Below the pieces are notes generated by a model, which worked only from the letters and a program-made list of their open reading frames with translations, had not been told where the DNA came from and ran no database searches. 64,000 nucleotides of DNA, taken from contig NZ_DLHA01000019.1 of the NCBI RefSeq assembly GCF_002482975.1, positions 627,077-691,076 on the forward strand. Direction: 5' to 3'. Both the position numbers and the translations under genes were made by a program. The stretch comes from Flavobacterium sp. UBA7680 (GTDB lineage Bacteria > Bacteroidota > Bacteroidia > Flavobacteriales > Flavobacteriaceae). Positions 45,369-54,559 of this stretch are shown piece after piece. The first letter of the stretch is position 1. Every line of letters begins with the position of its first letter.

Positions 45369-46451
45369 TTACTTGATGATTTCACCCTGTTTTATTTCTT
45401 CCCCGGCTTTTAAAATGATACGGTCTGATGGTGACAAAGCCCCAAAAATTTCTGTATCATCTTTACTTGTCATGCCTTCCTTAACATCAACAAAAGATGC
45501 CCTGCCCTTTTTAACTACAATGATATATTCTTTTTCCGTTGTCTGAACAATCGCCGTATTGGGCACCAGCAGGGACTTTGCCCCCGATACCATAGCAATT
45601 TTAACCTCTCCGTACATGCCGGGTTTTAGTTTATTATCGCTGTTGATCACATCTATTTCTATGGCTTCCGACCTCATGCTTCCCAAAGCATTGGCAACAC
45701 GGCTTATCTTTCCCGTATACTCTTTTCCCTGTATTGCATTAAAGTTAAAGGTTATGGCTTTATTCAGGTCAACTTTATCCACATAGTTTTCGGGAACAGC
45801 AACCTCTAAGCGTAATTTTCTGGTATCCTGTAAAACCAGCATGGGCTGGTCACTGGCTTTCCCTGGTGCAACAAGGGCCCCCGGGGATATATTTCGCTCT
45901 ACAATCATACCATCGAAAGGTGCATATATATTAAGATAGCCCTGCATGGTTTTTACCGACTGGACATTTGATTTTTCAGAATTAGCCACTGCCATATCAG
46001 ATTTCATCTTGGACATCGCGCTGTCCAGTTCAAGGTTCGATACCGAGCCCGGTTCGGCCGCGGCCTCTTTGAGCCTGTTATACTTTTCCTTACTCGCATT
46101 TGCAGTTTCCAGTGCCTGCAGATAGCGCGAATTTGCTGCCTGAAGCTGTGATTCCATCTCCGGGGCTTCCAGTGTAAGGAGCAGTTCTCCCTTTCTAACC
46201 TTTGAACCACGGTCAACATAGATCGATTTTACAAACCCATTTACCCTGGGGAACAAATTTACTTCATTAAAGGGGTTCAACTGTCCGGGCAGACGAACAT
46301 AACTGGACAATGCTTTCTCTGTGATGGTTCCAATTTCATACTGATTTGAATTATTTTGCTTTGTCTGGGTCAGGTCTACCGGTTTTTCACTCTGGCCACA
46401 GCCAGCCAAAACAACAAGGGATAAACCCAGTATACTTAATTTTGCTTTCAT
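45369..46451 (-). CDS. RND membrane-fusion lipoprotein, second efflux operon
   Basis: 360 residues. Lipobox in LSLVVLAGCGQSEK, lipoyl half GFVKSIYVDRGSKVRKGELL, helical hairpin, second lipoyl half (YLNIYAPFDGMIVERNISPG) and barrel ending in SDRIILKAGEEIKQGEI. Its ATG overlaps the permease stop by 4 bp. Last gene of tolC-RND-hlyD, the reverse order of the first pump operon. Confidence 0.93.
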   Translation of the reverse strand: MKAKLSILGLSLVVLAGCGQSEKPVDLTQTKQNNSNQYEIGTITEKALSSYVRLPGQLNPFNEVNLFPRVNGFVKSIYVDRGSKVRKGELLLTLEAPEMESQLQAANSRYLQALETANASKEKYNRLKEAAAEPGSVSNLELDSAMSKMKSDMAVANSEKSNVQSVKTMQGYLNIYAPFDGMIVERNISPGALVAPGKASDQPMLVLQDTRKLRLEVAVPENYVDKVDLNKAITFNFNAIQGKEYTGKISRVANALGSMRSEAIEIDVINSDNKLKPGMYGEVKIAMVSGAKSLLVPNTAIVQTTEKEYIIVVKKGRASFVDVKEGMTSKDDTEIFGALSPSDRIILKAGEEIKQGEIIK

Positions 46452-49400
46452 TTCTTTACATCGTTTAAATTTAAAATAGGTGATTCTTCGGGCATTAGTG
46501 AGGGCGACTTATAAGTTGACTTCTCCTGCATCCAGGCAAATACCAGCGGCAGTATAAATAAAGCTGCCAGAGTTGAGGCAAATAATCCCCCAATTACAGC
46601 GCGTCCCAGTGGAGCAGTCTGCTCGCCGGCCTCTCCCATTCCTGCTGCCATAGGCACCATACCTGCCATCATGGCTAAACTGGTCATAAGGATAGGACGT
46701 AAACGTATTGCGGCACTGGTAATAGAGGCGCGGGTTGCATTTTGAAATTCTAACCTAAGCTTTTCGCCATTGGTCACAATCAAAATTGCATTGGCTACAG
46801 ACACACCTGTCGACATTATCATCCCCATGTAAGACTGCAGATTAAGTGTAGATCCTGTTAACATTAATGCCGTTAAGGAGCCTAAAATTACGGCCGGCAC
46901 TGTTGAGAGTACGGTAAGTGAGAGCTTAAATGACTGATAATTTGCCGCCAGCAGTAAAAAGATAACCAGGATGGCAAAACCCAGACCCACCTGCAGACTA
47001 TCCATGGTTTCGGTCAGTAAGTTGGACATTCCTTTTAATTCACATACCAACCCCTTTGGCGGTACTCCTAATCCCTTAAGGGCTTTTTCAACATCAGCTG
47101 TGGCAGTACCCAGATTCATTTTATGGATATTGGCACTCACAGTTAAAAACCGTCTTGGTCCGGAGCGGTCATATTCACCCGGGGCATAATTTATTTTAAA
47201 ATCTGCCACTTCGCCAAGCGTGGGTGTGTTTTGTCCTTTCAGCAGTGGGATTTCCTTTAATTCTTCTATAGTATTCATCGTAGACTCAGGTATCTGAACC
47301 TGAACCTGATACGTATATTGTTTATCCTCGTCCAGCCATTGGTTCTTCTCGGTAAAACGGCTTGAGGAGGTGCTGGCTGTAACAGAACGGGCCACATCTG
47401 TCACATTGAGTCCAAATTGCGAGATTTTTTTTCGGTCAAGTGTAATATCAATTACCGGTATTTTCAGCGGCTGCACGATCTGCACATCACGCAGATAAGA
47501 AATCCCTTTGAGTTTGGCTACTGCCCTATGGGCATAACTTTCAATCTCCTGCATGTTTTTCCCTGTTACCCTTAATTCAATTGGTGTGGCAGCTCCCTGA
47601 CTCATTATTTTCTCGGTCATGTCTATAGGCTCAAAGGTAATACGAAGCTCAGGTCTGGCATGAAGTATGTTTTTTCGCAGTGCATCTTTGAGCTCGTCCA
47701 TATTCACTTTATAATTTTCATCCAGTTTGACCTGCAGTACAGCTTCGTGGGTACCGGTATTAAAAATATAAAGGTTGCTGGTCCCGTAGCTGCTTGGAAT
47801 TATTCCCACATAGCCCGAACTGATCTCAATATGGTGATCCACTGTTTTATCAATAATGGATAATACCTGCTTAAACTTATCTTCGGTTCGCTCCAGGCGC
47901 GTACCATCGGGAGCCTTAATTCGGATAAGAAACTGGCCATTATTCACTTTTGGCATCATATCTTTTCCAATAACAACAAATCCAATCCCTGCTAAAATAA
48001 CAACAGCAGCTAAATAAGCAGAAACGATAAGCTTTTTCTTTGGCATCCAGCTTGTAATGATTCCCATAAACTTCATTTTAACAGTCTCAAAAAAATCATT
48101 GTCTTTTGGATGCTCCAGTTCATTTTCCAAATGTTCATTTACCTGAATTATTTCCTGCTTATCCAGTGCTTCCCCGGCATGCGCGTGAAGCTGCTTATGA
48201 TCATAATGCTGGTATTGCTCTTCTTTTATCAGCCAGTTGCTTAGAATAGGCACCACTGTCTGGGCAAGGATGTAGGAGACGATCATCGTTAGGCCAATTG
48301 ACATTGATAAGGGCAGGAACATCGCCTTGGGCACACCATTCATTAGGAATGAGGGTGCAAAAACAGCCAGGATACACAGCAGGATAAGTAAAAGCGGGAA
48401 GGCTATTTCTTCACAGGCATCATAAATGGCCCTCTTTTTTGACTTGCCCATTTCAAGATGCTGGTGGATATTCTCTATCGTTACTGTTGCCTGATCCACT
48501 AAGATACCAATAGCCAATGCCAGACCGCTTAAGGTCATAATATTGATGGTTTGTCCAAAGGCCCCTAAGAGCATAACACCTAATAAAATAGATACCGGAA
48601 TAGTAATCACTACAATCAGACTGCTACGCCAGTCACGAAGGAACAACAGTACCATCAATCCTGTCAGCAAGGCCCCCAGGCTGCCCTCGGTTATCAAACT
48701 TTTCACCGCATTAATCACAAAAACAGACTGGTCAAATTCGTATGATACTTTTATGTCATCAGGCAGCAAACTCTGCATCTCGGGCAGTTTGCTTTTCAGG
48801 CCCTGCACGACAGACCAGGTAGAGGCATCGGCAGTTTTTACAACCGGGATATAAACAGAACGCTTTCCATTAATCAGCGCATAATCAACGGTAATATCAG
48901 ATGCATCGGCTACACGCGCCACATCTTTTACCAATACTGAAATTCCATTTTTAGTTTTGATTGGAATTTCACCGAACTCTTCTGATTTTTTTACCAGTGA
49001 ATTAATTGTAGTGGTAAACATCGTATTATCAATGCGAAGGTTACCCGAAGGCGACATCACATTGAATTTAGCAAGCGCTTCGACGACCTGGTCCGGGGTA
49101 AGGTCGTAACTGCGCAGTTTAGCCGGATCAATATTCACGGTAATCGAACGTGAATTAGCCCCAAAGGGAGGCGGCGCTGATAATCCGGGTACAGAAGCAA
49201 ACATGGGCCTGATGCGGGTAGCTGCCATATCATAAATTTCTTTCAGGCTTCGGTTTGGAGCTGACAACACCAGCTGTCCCACAGGTAATGAGGAAGCGTC
49301 ATAGCGCACTACCTGAGGCGGGAGCGCACCGGGGGGGAAAAACTTCATTGCCCGGTTAACCTGCAGGGCAACCTGAGCCTGCGCTTCGGCCATGTTTGTA

Positions 49401-49693
49401 TTTTCATAAAAACTGATCTTAAGCATCGTAAGGCCTTGAATGTTCTTGGCAGAGATGTTTTTTATTCCATTAACGTACAGGAACTGATCCTGCAGACGGG
49501 TGCTGAAAAAGCCTTCCATTTGCTGTGGCGACATACCGCCGTAAGATTCTATTACATATATCGTGGGCAGGTTGAGCTGCGGAAAGATATCTATAGGGAT
49601 CTTCACAGCGCTTAGTATCGCGAAAATCAAGAGGCTCAAGGTAATGACCACTGTAGTAATAGGCCGTTTGAGTGCTGAGGTAACCATTGACAT
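46448..49693 (-). CDS. RND efflux permease, second efflux operon
   Basis: 1081 residues, full length. The N-terminal helix (RPITTVVITLSLLIFAILSA) precedes the porter domains, the TM4 segment LAIGILVDQATVTIENIHQH with one aspartate (D/Q instead of D/D), and MSTGVSVANAILIVTNGEKL and AGMVPMAAGMGEAGEQTAPL in the second half. The single proton-relay aspartate is common in Bacteroidota HAE1-like pumps. The region is clearly more GC-rich than the CBASS and Cas9 genes. The substrate is unknown. Confidence 0.92.
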   Translation of the reverse strand: MSMVTSALKRPITTVVITLSLLIFAILSAVKIPIDIFPQLNLPTIYVIESYGGMSPQQMEGFFSTRLQDQFLYVNGIKNISAKNIQGLTMLKISFYENTNMAEAQAQVALQVNRAMKFFPPGALPPQVVRYDASSLPVGQLVLSAPNRSLKEIYDMAATRIRPMFASVPGLSAPPPFGANSRSITVNIDPAKLRSYDLTPDQVVEALAKFNVMSPSGNLRIDNTMFTTTINSLVKKSEEFGEIPIKTKNGISVLVKDVARVADASDITVDYALINGKRSVYIPVVKTADASTWSVVQGLKSKLPEMQSLLPDDIKVSYEFDQSVFVINAVKSLITEGSLGALLTGLMVLLFLRDWRSSLIVVITIPVSILLGVMLLGAFGQTINIMTLSGLALAIGILVDQATVTIENIHQHLEMGKSKKRAIYDACEEIAFPLLLILLCILAVFAPSFLMNGVPKAMFLPLSMSIGLTMIVSYILAQTVVPILSNWLIKEEQYQHYDHKQLHAHAGEALDKQEIIQVNEHLENELEHPKDNDFFETVKMKFMGIITSWMPKKKLIVSAYLAAVVILAGIGFVVIGKDMMPKVNNGQFLIRIKAPDGTRLERTEDKFKQVLSIIDKTVDHHIEISSGYVGIIPSSYGTSNLYIFNTGTHEAVLQVKLDENYKVNMDELKDALRKNILHARPELRITFEPIDMTEKIMSQGAATPIELRVTGKNMQEIESYAHRAVAKLKGISYLRDVQIVQPLKIPVIDITLDRKKISQFGLNVTDVARSVTASTSSSRFTEKNQWLDEDKQYTYQVQVQIPESTMNTIEELKEIPLLKGQNTPTLGEVADFKINYAPGEYDRSGPRRFLTVSANIHKMNLGTATADVEKALKGLGVPPKGLVCELKGMSNLLTETMDSLQVGLGFAILVIFLLLAANYQSFKLSLTVLSTVPAVILGSLTALMLTGSTLNLQSYMGMIMSTGVSVANAILIVTNGEKLRLEFQNATRASITSAAIRLRPILMTSLAMMAGMVPMAAGMGEAGEQTAPLGRAVIGGLFASTLAALFILPLVFAWMQEKSTYKSPSLMPEESPILNLNDVKK

Positions 49694-49699
49694 AATAAA

Positions 49700-51085
49700 C
49701 TAATTTAAAAGGTTTAAAAGCGAGCTGACTTGATTTGTAGTAACCGCTTTTTGAAATAGGGCGCTGATGTAAGAGAACCGTGCCTGTGCATAATCAGTTT
49801 CGGAACGGTATAAAATAGTAAGTGCTGCGTTGAGATCAATGATGTCAGTCAGACCACTTTTATGTAAAGACAGCTTTTGGCGGTATCCGGCTTTGGCAGC
49901 CTGAAGCTGGTTTGGAATTTCAGCCAGACGCTGCTGGGCGGTTTTTAAATCAAGGTCAGCCTGGTTGACTCCTAATGCCAGCAATGATTTCTGGGCAGCC
50001 AGATTCTTTAAGGCATAGTCGGTAGCCTTTTTCTGTGTCCGTAACTTTAATTGCTGATGCCTCAGATCAAAAAGGCTGTAAGAGATTCCCAGACCAATCA
50101 GGTAGTTGCTGCGGTCAAAATCCAGACCGGTCGATAATTTATTGAAATGATCCTCAGCATCCACGCTTGCCCCACGCTCCCATGCAGCTGCTTCTAGTAA
50201 AACCTTAGGGTTATATTGTTTTTTGACAAGTTTTTCTTTATCACGGCTGTTGCTCACAAGAGAATTATAGTAATTAATTATAGGGTGGTTAGTGGTATCG
50301 GAAAACATAAGCCCGGAGATATCGGCTCGCTCTATAAGCCGTGTTTCTGCCAGGGTATCGGGTAGGATATTTTCAAAAGGCAGATCACTGATTGCTGCTA
50401 ATTGCAGCTGGGTTTGTTTTAACTCATTATCAAGTTCAATATAAGTTAAGCGTGCTTTGGAAAGCTCCGCTTCGGCAATACTGCTTTCTACAGCGGGCCG
50501 CACACCGCTTTTGACAAGGGATTTAATGGACCGCACTATCTCCTCGTTACGTTTTATAGCGTGGGACTGTATAGAGCGAAAATCCTCTAAACGCAGCAGT
50601 TGCAGGTAATTGCCTATGGTATAGGCCTCGAGTTTATATTTGGCCTGCTGGAATTTATTTTTTTCAACTTCGATGTCCGATCTGGCTAAGTTATTCTGCG
50701 CCTGATAAGCCCCGAAATTATAGATTTCCCAGTCTAATGCAGCAATTCCTAAATTTGTAAGTACAGCACTTGTGTTGTTTTCAGTACGCACACCGCGTGA
50801 GTTGGACGGGACAATACCAAAACCAAAATAAGGTCCCGGTGTATTATTGTTTGTGCCTATATCAGCCTGGTAATTAAGCTTTAAAGTAGGCAGCCAGCTG
50901 GCGCGGGTCTCATTGGACCTTGCCTGTACAATAGCAATCGAAGCAGAGTCAGCAATTAAGCCTGGAGCTTTTTTATAGACGTTACTAAGGAGCTCTTTTA
51001 ACGTAATATGCTGCTGTGCATGACTGGTTATGGCTGCAAAAAGGCATAACGCAATAAATGCGCTTTGTTTTAGATAATGCATCAT
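49700..51085 (-). CDS. TolC-family outer-membrane channel, second efflux operon
   Basis: 461 residues with signal peptide (SAFIALCLFAAITSHAQQ) and the OEP double repeat: long coiled-coil helices (RLEDFRSIQSHAIKRNEEIV; LKTAQQRLAEIPNQLQAAKA) and strand motifs (IGLGISYSLFDLRHQQLKL). It lies 6 bp before the permease gene and is the first gene of the operon. Confidence 0.92.
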   Translation of the reverse strand: MMHYLKQSAFIALCLFAAITSHAQQHITLKELLSNVYKKAPGLIADSASIAIVQARSNETRASWLPTLKLNYQADIGTNNNTPGPYFGFGIVPSNSRGVRTENNTSAVLTNLGIAALDWEIYNFGAYQAQNNLARSDIEVEKNKFQQAKYKLEAYTIGNYLQLLRLEDFRSIQSHAIKRNEEIVRSIKSLVKSGVRPAVESSIAEAELSKARLTYIELDNELKQTQLQLAAISDLPFENILPDTLAETRLIERADISGLMFSDTTNHPIINYYNSLVSNSRDKEKLVKKQYNPKVLLEAAAWERGASVDAEDHFNKLSTGLDFDRSNYLIGLGISYSLFDLRHQQLKLRTQKKATDYALKNLAAQKSLLALGVNQADLDLKTAQQRLAEIPNQLQAAKAGYRQKLSLHKSGLTDIIDLNAALTILYRSETDYAQARFSYISALFQKAVTTNQVSSLLNLLN

Positions 51086-51500
51086 GATGATATATTAAAG
51101 ATTATGGGATAAAAAGATTTTCCTTTAAGCACAAGGGAACGGACATTAACGCCCTATAGCTATAACATACCTTACCCTGCAATAGAAAACAGTTATTGTC
51201 TTTATTTCTATTGCCCCTTGATCTCATTGAATCCATATAAGAAAAAAGCATACATGGAAATGTGCGCAGAAGAATCTGTGCCATTTTCAATCTCATAAAA
51301 TTTTACGAAAACGCAATACAAGGTCCAGAAAAATAAACTGCGATCTGCAAATTAGGATAGGCGATGTAAAAGGAATTGGAAATTTTACAGAATATGTAAA
51401 TCATCAGCATATAAAACATCAAGTAAAAAAAGCAGAAGCTTAATAACTCAAGAGGTTAAAGAAATTGATAATCAGGAATCTGTAAAATTGTACAGTTGTG
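51086..51500. other. Intergenic region upstream of the second pump
   Basis: 415 bp including the pump's promoter region. The small frame at 51102-51296 lacks protein-like features. No FNR-like palindrome was found here, so this pump is outside the regulon described for the first. Confidence 0.4.
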
Positions 51501-52001
51501 CTAGAATAGCTGGTACAGATGCAGGTAATTGTTTCTTGATGCGTATTTTTTTACAATACCCTCACATTTTTGGGTATCATAAAAAGATTTTAAAGTAATC
51601 CATTCACTGGAATATAAATCCGATAACAGGTAATTGTCCAGGCTATCTGCGGGAATTGCCTTTCTATTGATCCCTTTGGTAACTAGTGGATGAAATACTT
51701 CAATTTTATCCAGTGCATGATAGTTAGAATAATCTATTTTTTGGACTCCTTCTAAAAAACAAAGTTCAGTCCCTAAAAACATTTTTTTTACAAATGTACT
51801 CTCTGCAGTAAAATTTACAGATACAGGTTCTGCTGCCTTAGCAAACGCATTTCCACAAACGGAAATCCAAAACAGAATAATGTAAATAATTTTAAGACAT
51901 TTCATTTGGGCGTCAAAATGAGAAGTTAGTTTTTGGATAGAATTCTCGGGATCAAATTTACTGCATTACAAGGCTAAACCATAAACTTTAACATAAATTT
52001 A
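51476..52001 (-). repeat. Duplicated 0.53-kb segment, left copy
   Basis: This segment and 58849-59376 are diverged copies in the same orientation. They start at GAATCTGTAAA, include a whole 134-codon gene, and run about 100 bp past its start (GGATAGAATTCTCG, ATTACAAGGCT, ACTTTAACA). They bracket the hydrolase gene, the Cas9 locus and the IS3 remnant. Confidence 0.85.
51501..51905 (-). CDS. Exported 134-aa protein, paralogue A
   Basis: Signal peptide (IIYIILFWISVCGNAFAKA), then a mixed alpha/beta body (FVKKMFLGTELCFLEGVQKI, DNYLLSDLYSSEWITLKSFY) and the tail LHLYQLF. Paralogue B (58874-59278) agrees along the whole length. One conserved cysteine lies in TELCF and one in QKCEG. No known domain was recognised. 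Confidence 0.65.
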   Translation of the reverse strand: MKCLKIIYIILFWISVCGNAFAKAAEPVSVNFTAESTFVKKMFLGTELCFLEGVQKIDYSNYHALDKIEVFHPLVTKGINRKAIPADSLDNYLLSDLYSSEWITLKSFYDTQKCEGIVKKYASRNNYLHLYQLF

Positions 52002-52227
52002 TGGCTGTAAGCTTCCGCTGAACCCTTAATAAAAAAATAAATTATTTGCTTGCTCAAATTAAACCTTTTGCTGTAAAACATATCTTATAATATGTAAAAG
52101 AATTTAAGCTGCAGCTGCACTTAAATAATGTAATGATGGAAAACCTCGAAAACTCAATCAAGAGCAGGAAAACAGCAGGTAACCTAAATATTGGAAATTT
52201 AATTTCACAACAAAAACTAAAAAAAAA
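52002..52227. other. Intergenic region between divergent genes
   Basis: Promoter region of the Spy-like gene. Nothing specific was recognised. Confidence 0.35.
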
Positions 52228-52686
52228 ATGAAAATCCAAAACATACTGCCGATACTTCTATTTTTGACGAGTTTCTCATTTTATGCACAAAATGAAAAAA
52301 CAAACGAAAAACTCGAGAAAATTAAAGCTTATAAAGTTTCCTTTTTAACGGCAGATCTTGAACTTACTTCGGCAGAAGCGGAGAAATTTTGGCCTATTTA
52401 TAATACGTATGACGATAAACAATATAAGCTGCGTCATGAAAAAATGAAAACATATTTACGAAAACTCAATGATGATAATATCAATTCAATTTCAGAAAAA
52501 GAAGCAGCAATACTATTGTCACAAATAGAAAGTACCAATAGGGAGTTATATTTATTGAAAAAAAATTATATCAGCAGTCTTCAAAAAGTACTTCCGGCAA
52601 AAAAAATATTAAAGCTTAAAAAATCTGAAAATGATTTTAACCGAAAATTGTTAAAACAATATCGGGATAAAGCTGGTAAAAATTAA
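52228..52686 (+). CDS. Spy/CpxP-like periplasmic helical protein
   Basis: 152 residues. Signal peptide (NILPILLFLTSFSFYAQ), then an all-helical body with the LTxxE/Q-like motif DLELTSAEAEKFWPIYNTYD typical of small exported proteins often annotated as sensors of ECF sigma factors in flavobacteria. A basic coiled coil follows (LKKNYISSLQKVLPAKKILK). Probable role in envelope stress. It is followed by a terminator. Confidence 0.75.
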   Translation: MKIQNILPILLFLTSFSFYAQNEKTNEKLEKIKAYKVSFLTADLELTSAEAEKFWPIYNTYDDKQYKLRHEKMKTYLRKLNDDNINSISEKEAAILLSQIESTNRELYLLKKNYISSLQKVLPAKKILKLKKSENDFNRKLLKQYRDKAGKN

Positions 52687-52710
52687 TACCACAAAATAAA
52701 CAACAGCGAT

Positions 52711-52754
52711 AGGAACCCTATATAATAATACTTACTTTATTATTTAGGGTTCTT
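52711..52754 (+). terminator. Terminator of the Spy-like gene
   Basis: The hairpin AGGAACCCTA/TAGGGTTCTT, with further A-T pairs inside and a TTATTATTTT tail, lies 25 bp after the stop. Confidence 0.65.
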
Positions 52755-52812
52755 ATTATTTTAACCAGAGCGGAAACAGAAAAGTGAAACAAAAAATACG
52801 GTATCCTGATCT

Positions 52813-53865
52813 TTAATTACAATTTGTAATCCGGGGATTATTTAATGCACCACACTGGAAAGAATATTTACTCTGTGGATATAATGGAGAAGGATTATCG
52901 GTCTCTTCTAATGGAGACAATGGCTGCCCATTATAGCTCGGCATTGTTACCTGCTCTTTAGATCCATTGCCAAGGGCTGTATTTTTGGCAGTCAAATTTC
53001 CATTAAAACTATAATCAATCATGGCATCAAGTAATCTGTAAATACCATAATAGTCATATGCATCATACGAACTTTGCGTATTAGGAAGATTATGCTCAGC
53101 CGTGTAAGTAAAAGTCGGTAAAACTGATTTTTTTATTAAAATAAAATCTTTTTCAGAGTTTGGAATATTTATATTTTTAAAAATATCAATTGCCAGCCTA
53201 TGATCATTTGTTACGTCATCATTATAGACCTGGGTTATTAATTTTGTATTTTCCGGGAATTCCTGTAATTCAGCCTGTGTAATTTGGTAAGAATACCATT
53301 GTGCCATTGCGAAAATAAAACGTCCGTTCTGCCCCCATCCTTCGTCAATAAATCCTCTGTGAGCCAAAGCAAAAGAGGCGCCTGCACCAAAGGAATGCCC
53401 CATGAAACCTACTTTTTTTGTGTCAATTATACCAGGATAATCTGTAACAGCTTTTTTGAAACTTTCCCATAGCGTCTCATATCGTTCATCGACCGTTACA
53501 CCCGTGGTTGGATATGGAGCAAATACTACCACATACCCCTTCTTTGCAATAAACTCATACAGGCCTATATTATATGCACTTTCTTCACCTCCGTAAGGGT
53601 GCGAATAAAAAATAACAGGTTTCGGTGAAGTAATATCCTTTGGATAAAATATTTCAACATTTTTCCCACTGTATAAGGGGCTTGGAAAACTAATTTTTGC
53701 TACCTGATAATTGCCGTCCGAACCATATCCTGTTTTTGGCCTGGAAATAGGCCCTGCCAAATCATCATCTATATATGCAGAATCTTGATTTGACTCATCT
53801 GCGTCATTTTTTGAGCAGGATAATAATAGAAAAAAAGAGATAACAAATAAAATTGGGGTCTTCAT
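52813..53865 (-). CDS. Alpha/beta-hydrolase lipoprotein (chlorophyllase/PAF-acetylhydrolase-like)
   Basis: 350 residues. Lipobox in FFLLLSCSKND. The hydrolase core shows an oxyanion segment KPVIFYSHPYGGEESAYN, the nucleophile elbow VGFMGHSFGAGASFALAHRG (GHSFG, Ser) and a later NDDVTNDHRLA region with acid and histidine candidates. It probably cleaves an ester or acyl substrate at the cell surface. A broken copy of its last third is at 37262-37672. Confidence 0.85.
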   Translation of the reverse strand: MKTPILFVISFFLLLSCSKNDADESNQDSAYIDDDLAGPISRPKTGYGSDGNYQVAKISFPSPLYSGKNVEIFYPKDITSPKPVIFYSHPYGGEESAYNIGLYEFIAKKGYVVVFAPYPTTGVTVDERYETLWESFKKAVTDYPGIIDTKKVGFMGHSFGAGASFALAHRGFIDEGWGQNGRFIFAMAQWYSYQITQAELQEFPENTKLITQVYNDDVTNDHRLAIDIFKNINIPNSEKDFILIKKSVLPTFTYTAEHNLPNTQSSYDAYDYYGIYRLLDAMIDYSFNGNLTAKNTALGNGSKEQVTMPSYNGQPLSPLEETDNPSPLYPQSKYSFQCGALNNPRITNCN

Positions 53866-54200
53866 TTTTTATGTATTTTAAGATTATTTTAATAAGACTG
53901 CTTTTATTTAAAATGGTTTAATTCGGATTTTTAAACAAAGTTAGCAGATCCAATTACGCAAGTTGTGAAAGAGCCAATATTCATGAAAAGAGAATCCACA
54001 AACTTTTGCCGCCATTAGGAAAAGTAAGTGTACTTCGAATAACCAATAAACAATTTGGCAATACTTTATTTTTTTGAGGGAAATCAGCATTACCATCAGC
54101 ACCTCTATCCACACAATTGGAATTATTTTACTGCTGCTGCATTTACAATTATGAATAGTATATCAACGTCCCAAAGCTTATTTACTAAACCTTACAATAG
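53866..54200. other. Intergenic region between hydrolase and CRISPR array
   Basis: 335 bp. A small frame at 54055-54252 runs into the array terminator and has no protein pattern. No repeat or cas fragment was seen. In particular there is no trace of cas1 or cas2. Confidence 0.45.
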
Positions 54201-54248
54201 AAAAAATGCCGCAATTATGGGTTATCAATCCATAAAAGAGGCATTTTT
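54201..54248 (-). terminator. Terminator of the CRISPR transcript
   Basis: Outer stem AAAAAATGCC/GGCATTTTT with an inner hairpin TATGG/CCATA. On the minus strand it ends in a T-run. It lies about 50 bp beyond the last repeat. Confidence 0.6.
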
Positions 54249-54300
54249 CTGAACGACATTCACAACCAAAACTCTATATATCAATGGATAAAAAATCAAT

Positions 54301-54468
54301 TATATCGTGTTTTATAATCTTTAATCAAACCACAACTGATCTTTCTTTATCTATTTCTTTTGGTTCAATATCGTGTTTTCTAATCGTTAATCAAACCACA
54401 ACTAGATTCCATAATTAGTGGTTTAGCTAAGAAATATCGTGTTTTCTAATCTTTAATCAAATCAGAAA
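54301..54468 (-). CRISPR. Minimal type II-C CRISPR array: three repeats, two spacers
   Basis: 36-bp repeats at 54301-54336, 54367-54402 and 54433-54468, with 30-bp spacers at 54337-54366 and 54403-54432. In crRNA sense (minus strand) a repeat starts GTTGTGGTTTGATTAAAG and ends AACACGATATT. The first repeat has one change in its body, the second one change, and the third (nearest cas9) is degenerate at its crRNA 5' end. The repeat 5' half is complementary to the tracrRNA anti-repeat at 58057-58083, so the array can make working guides. Confidence 0.93.
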
Positions 54469-54506
54469 ACGTAAATGGTTATAACCAAAATCGAATATCG
54501 ATTATA

Positions 54507-54543
54507 GTTGTGGTGTGGATGTTTAAGATAGAAAATAGCATTA
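54507..54543 (+). repeat. Degenerate CRISPR repeat in inverted orientation
   Basis: The plus strand reads GTTGTGGTGTGG and then AAGAT-AGAAAA, ending in CATT. This matches the crRNA-sense repeat with indels but opposite to the array. It lies between the cas9 stop and the array and may be a relic of a second array or of an inversion. Confidence 0.5.
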
Positions 54544-54559
54544 AAAAACTGTTTTTAAA

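Noticed and set aside
54055..54252. Short open frame beside the CRISPR array
   Set aside because: Ends inside the array terminator hairpin and lacks protein features.
54507..54543. Repeat-like sequence after cas9 considered as the tracrRNA anti-repeat
   Set aside because: It has repeat sense, not anti-repeat sense, on the plus strand and is followed by no terminator. The sequence at 58051-58137 pairs far better and has promoter and terminator.
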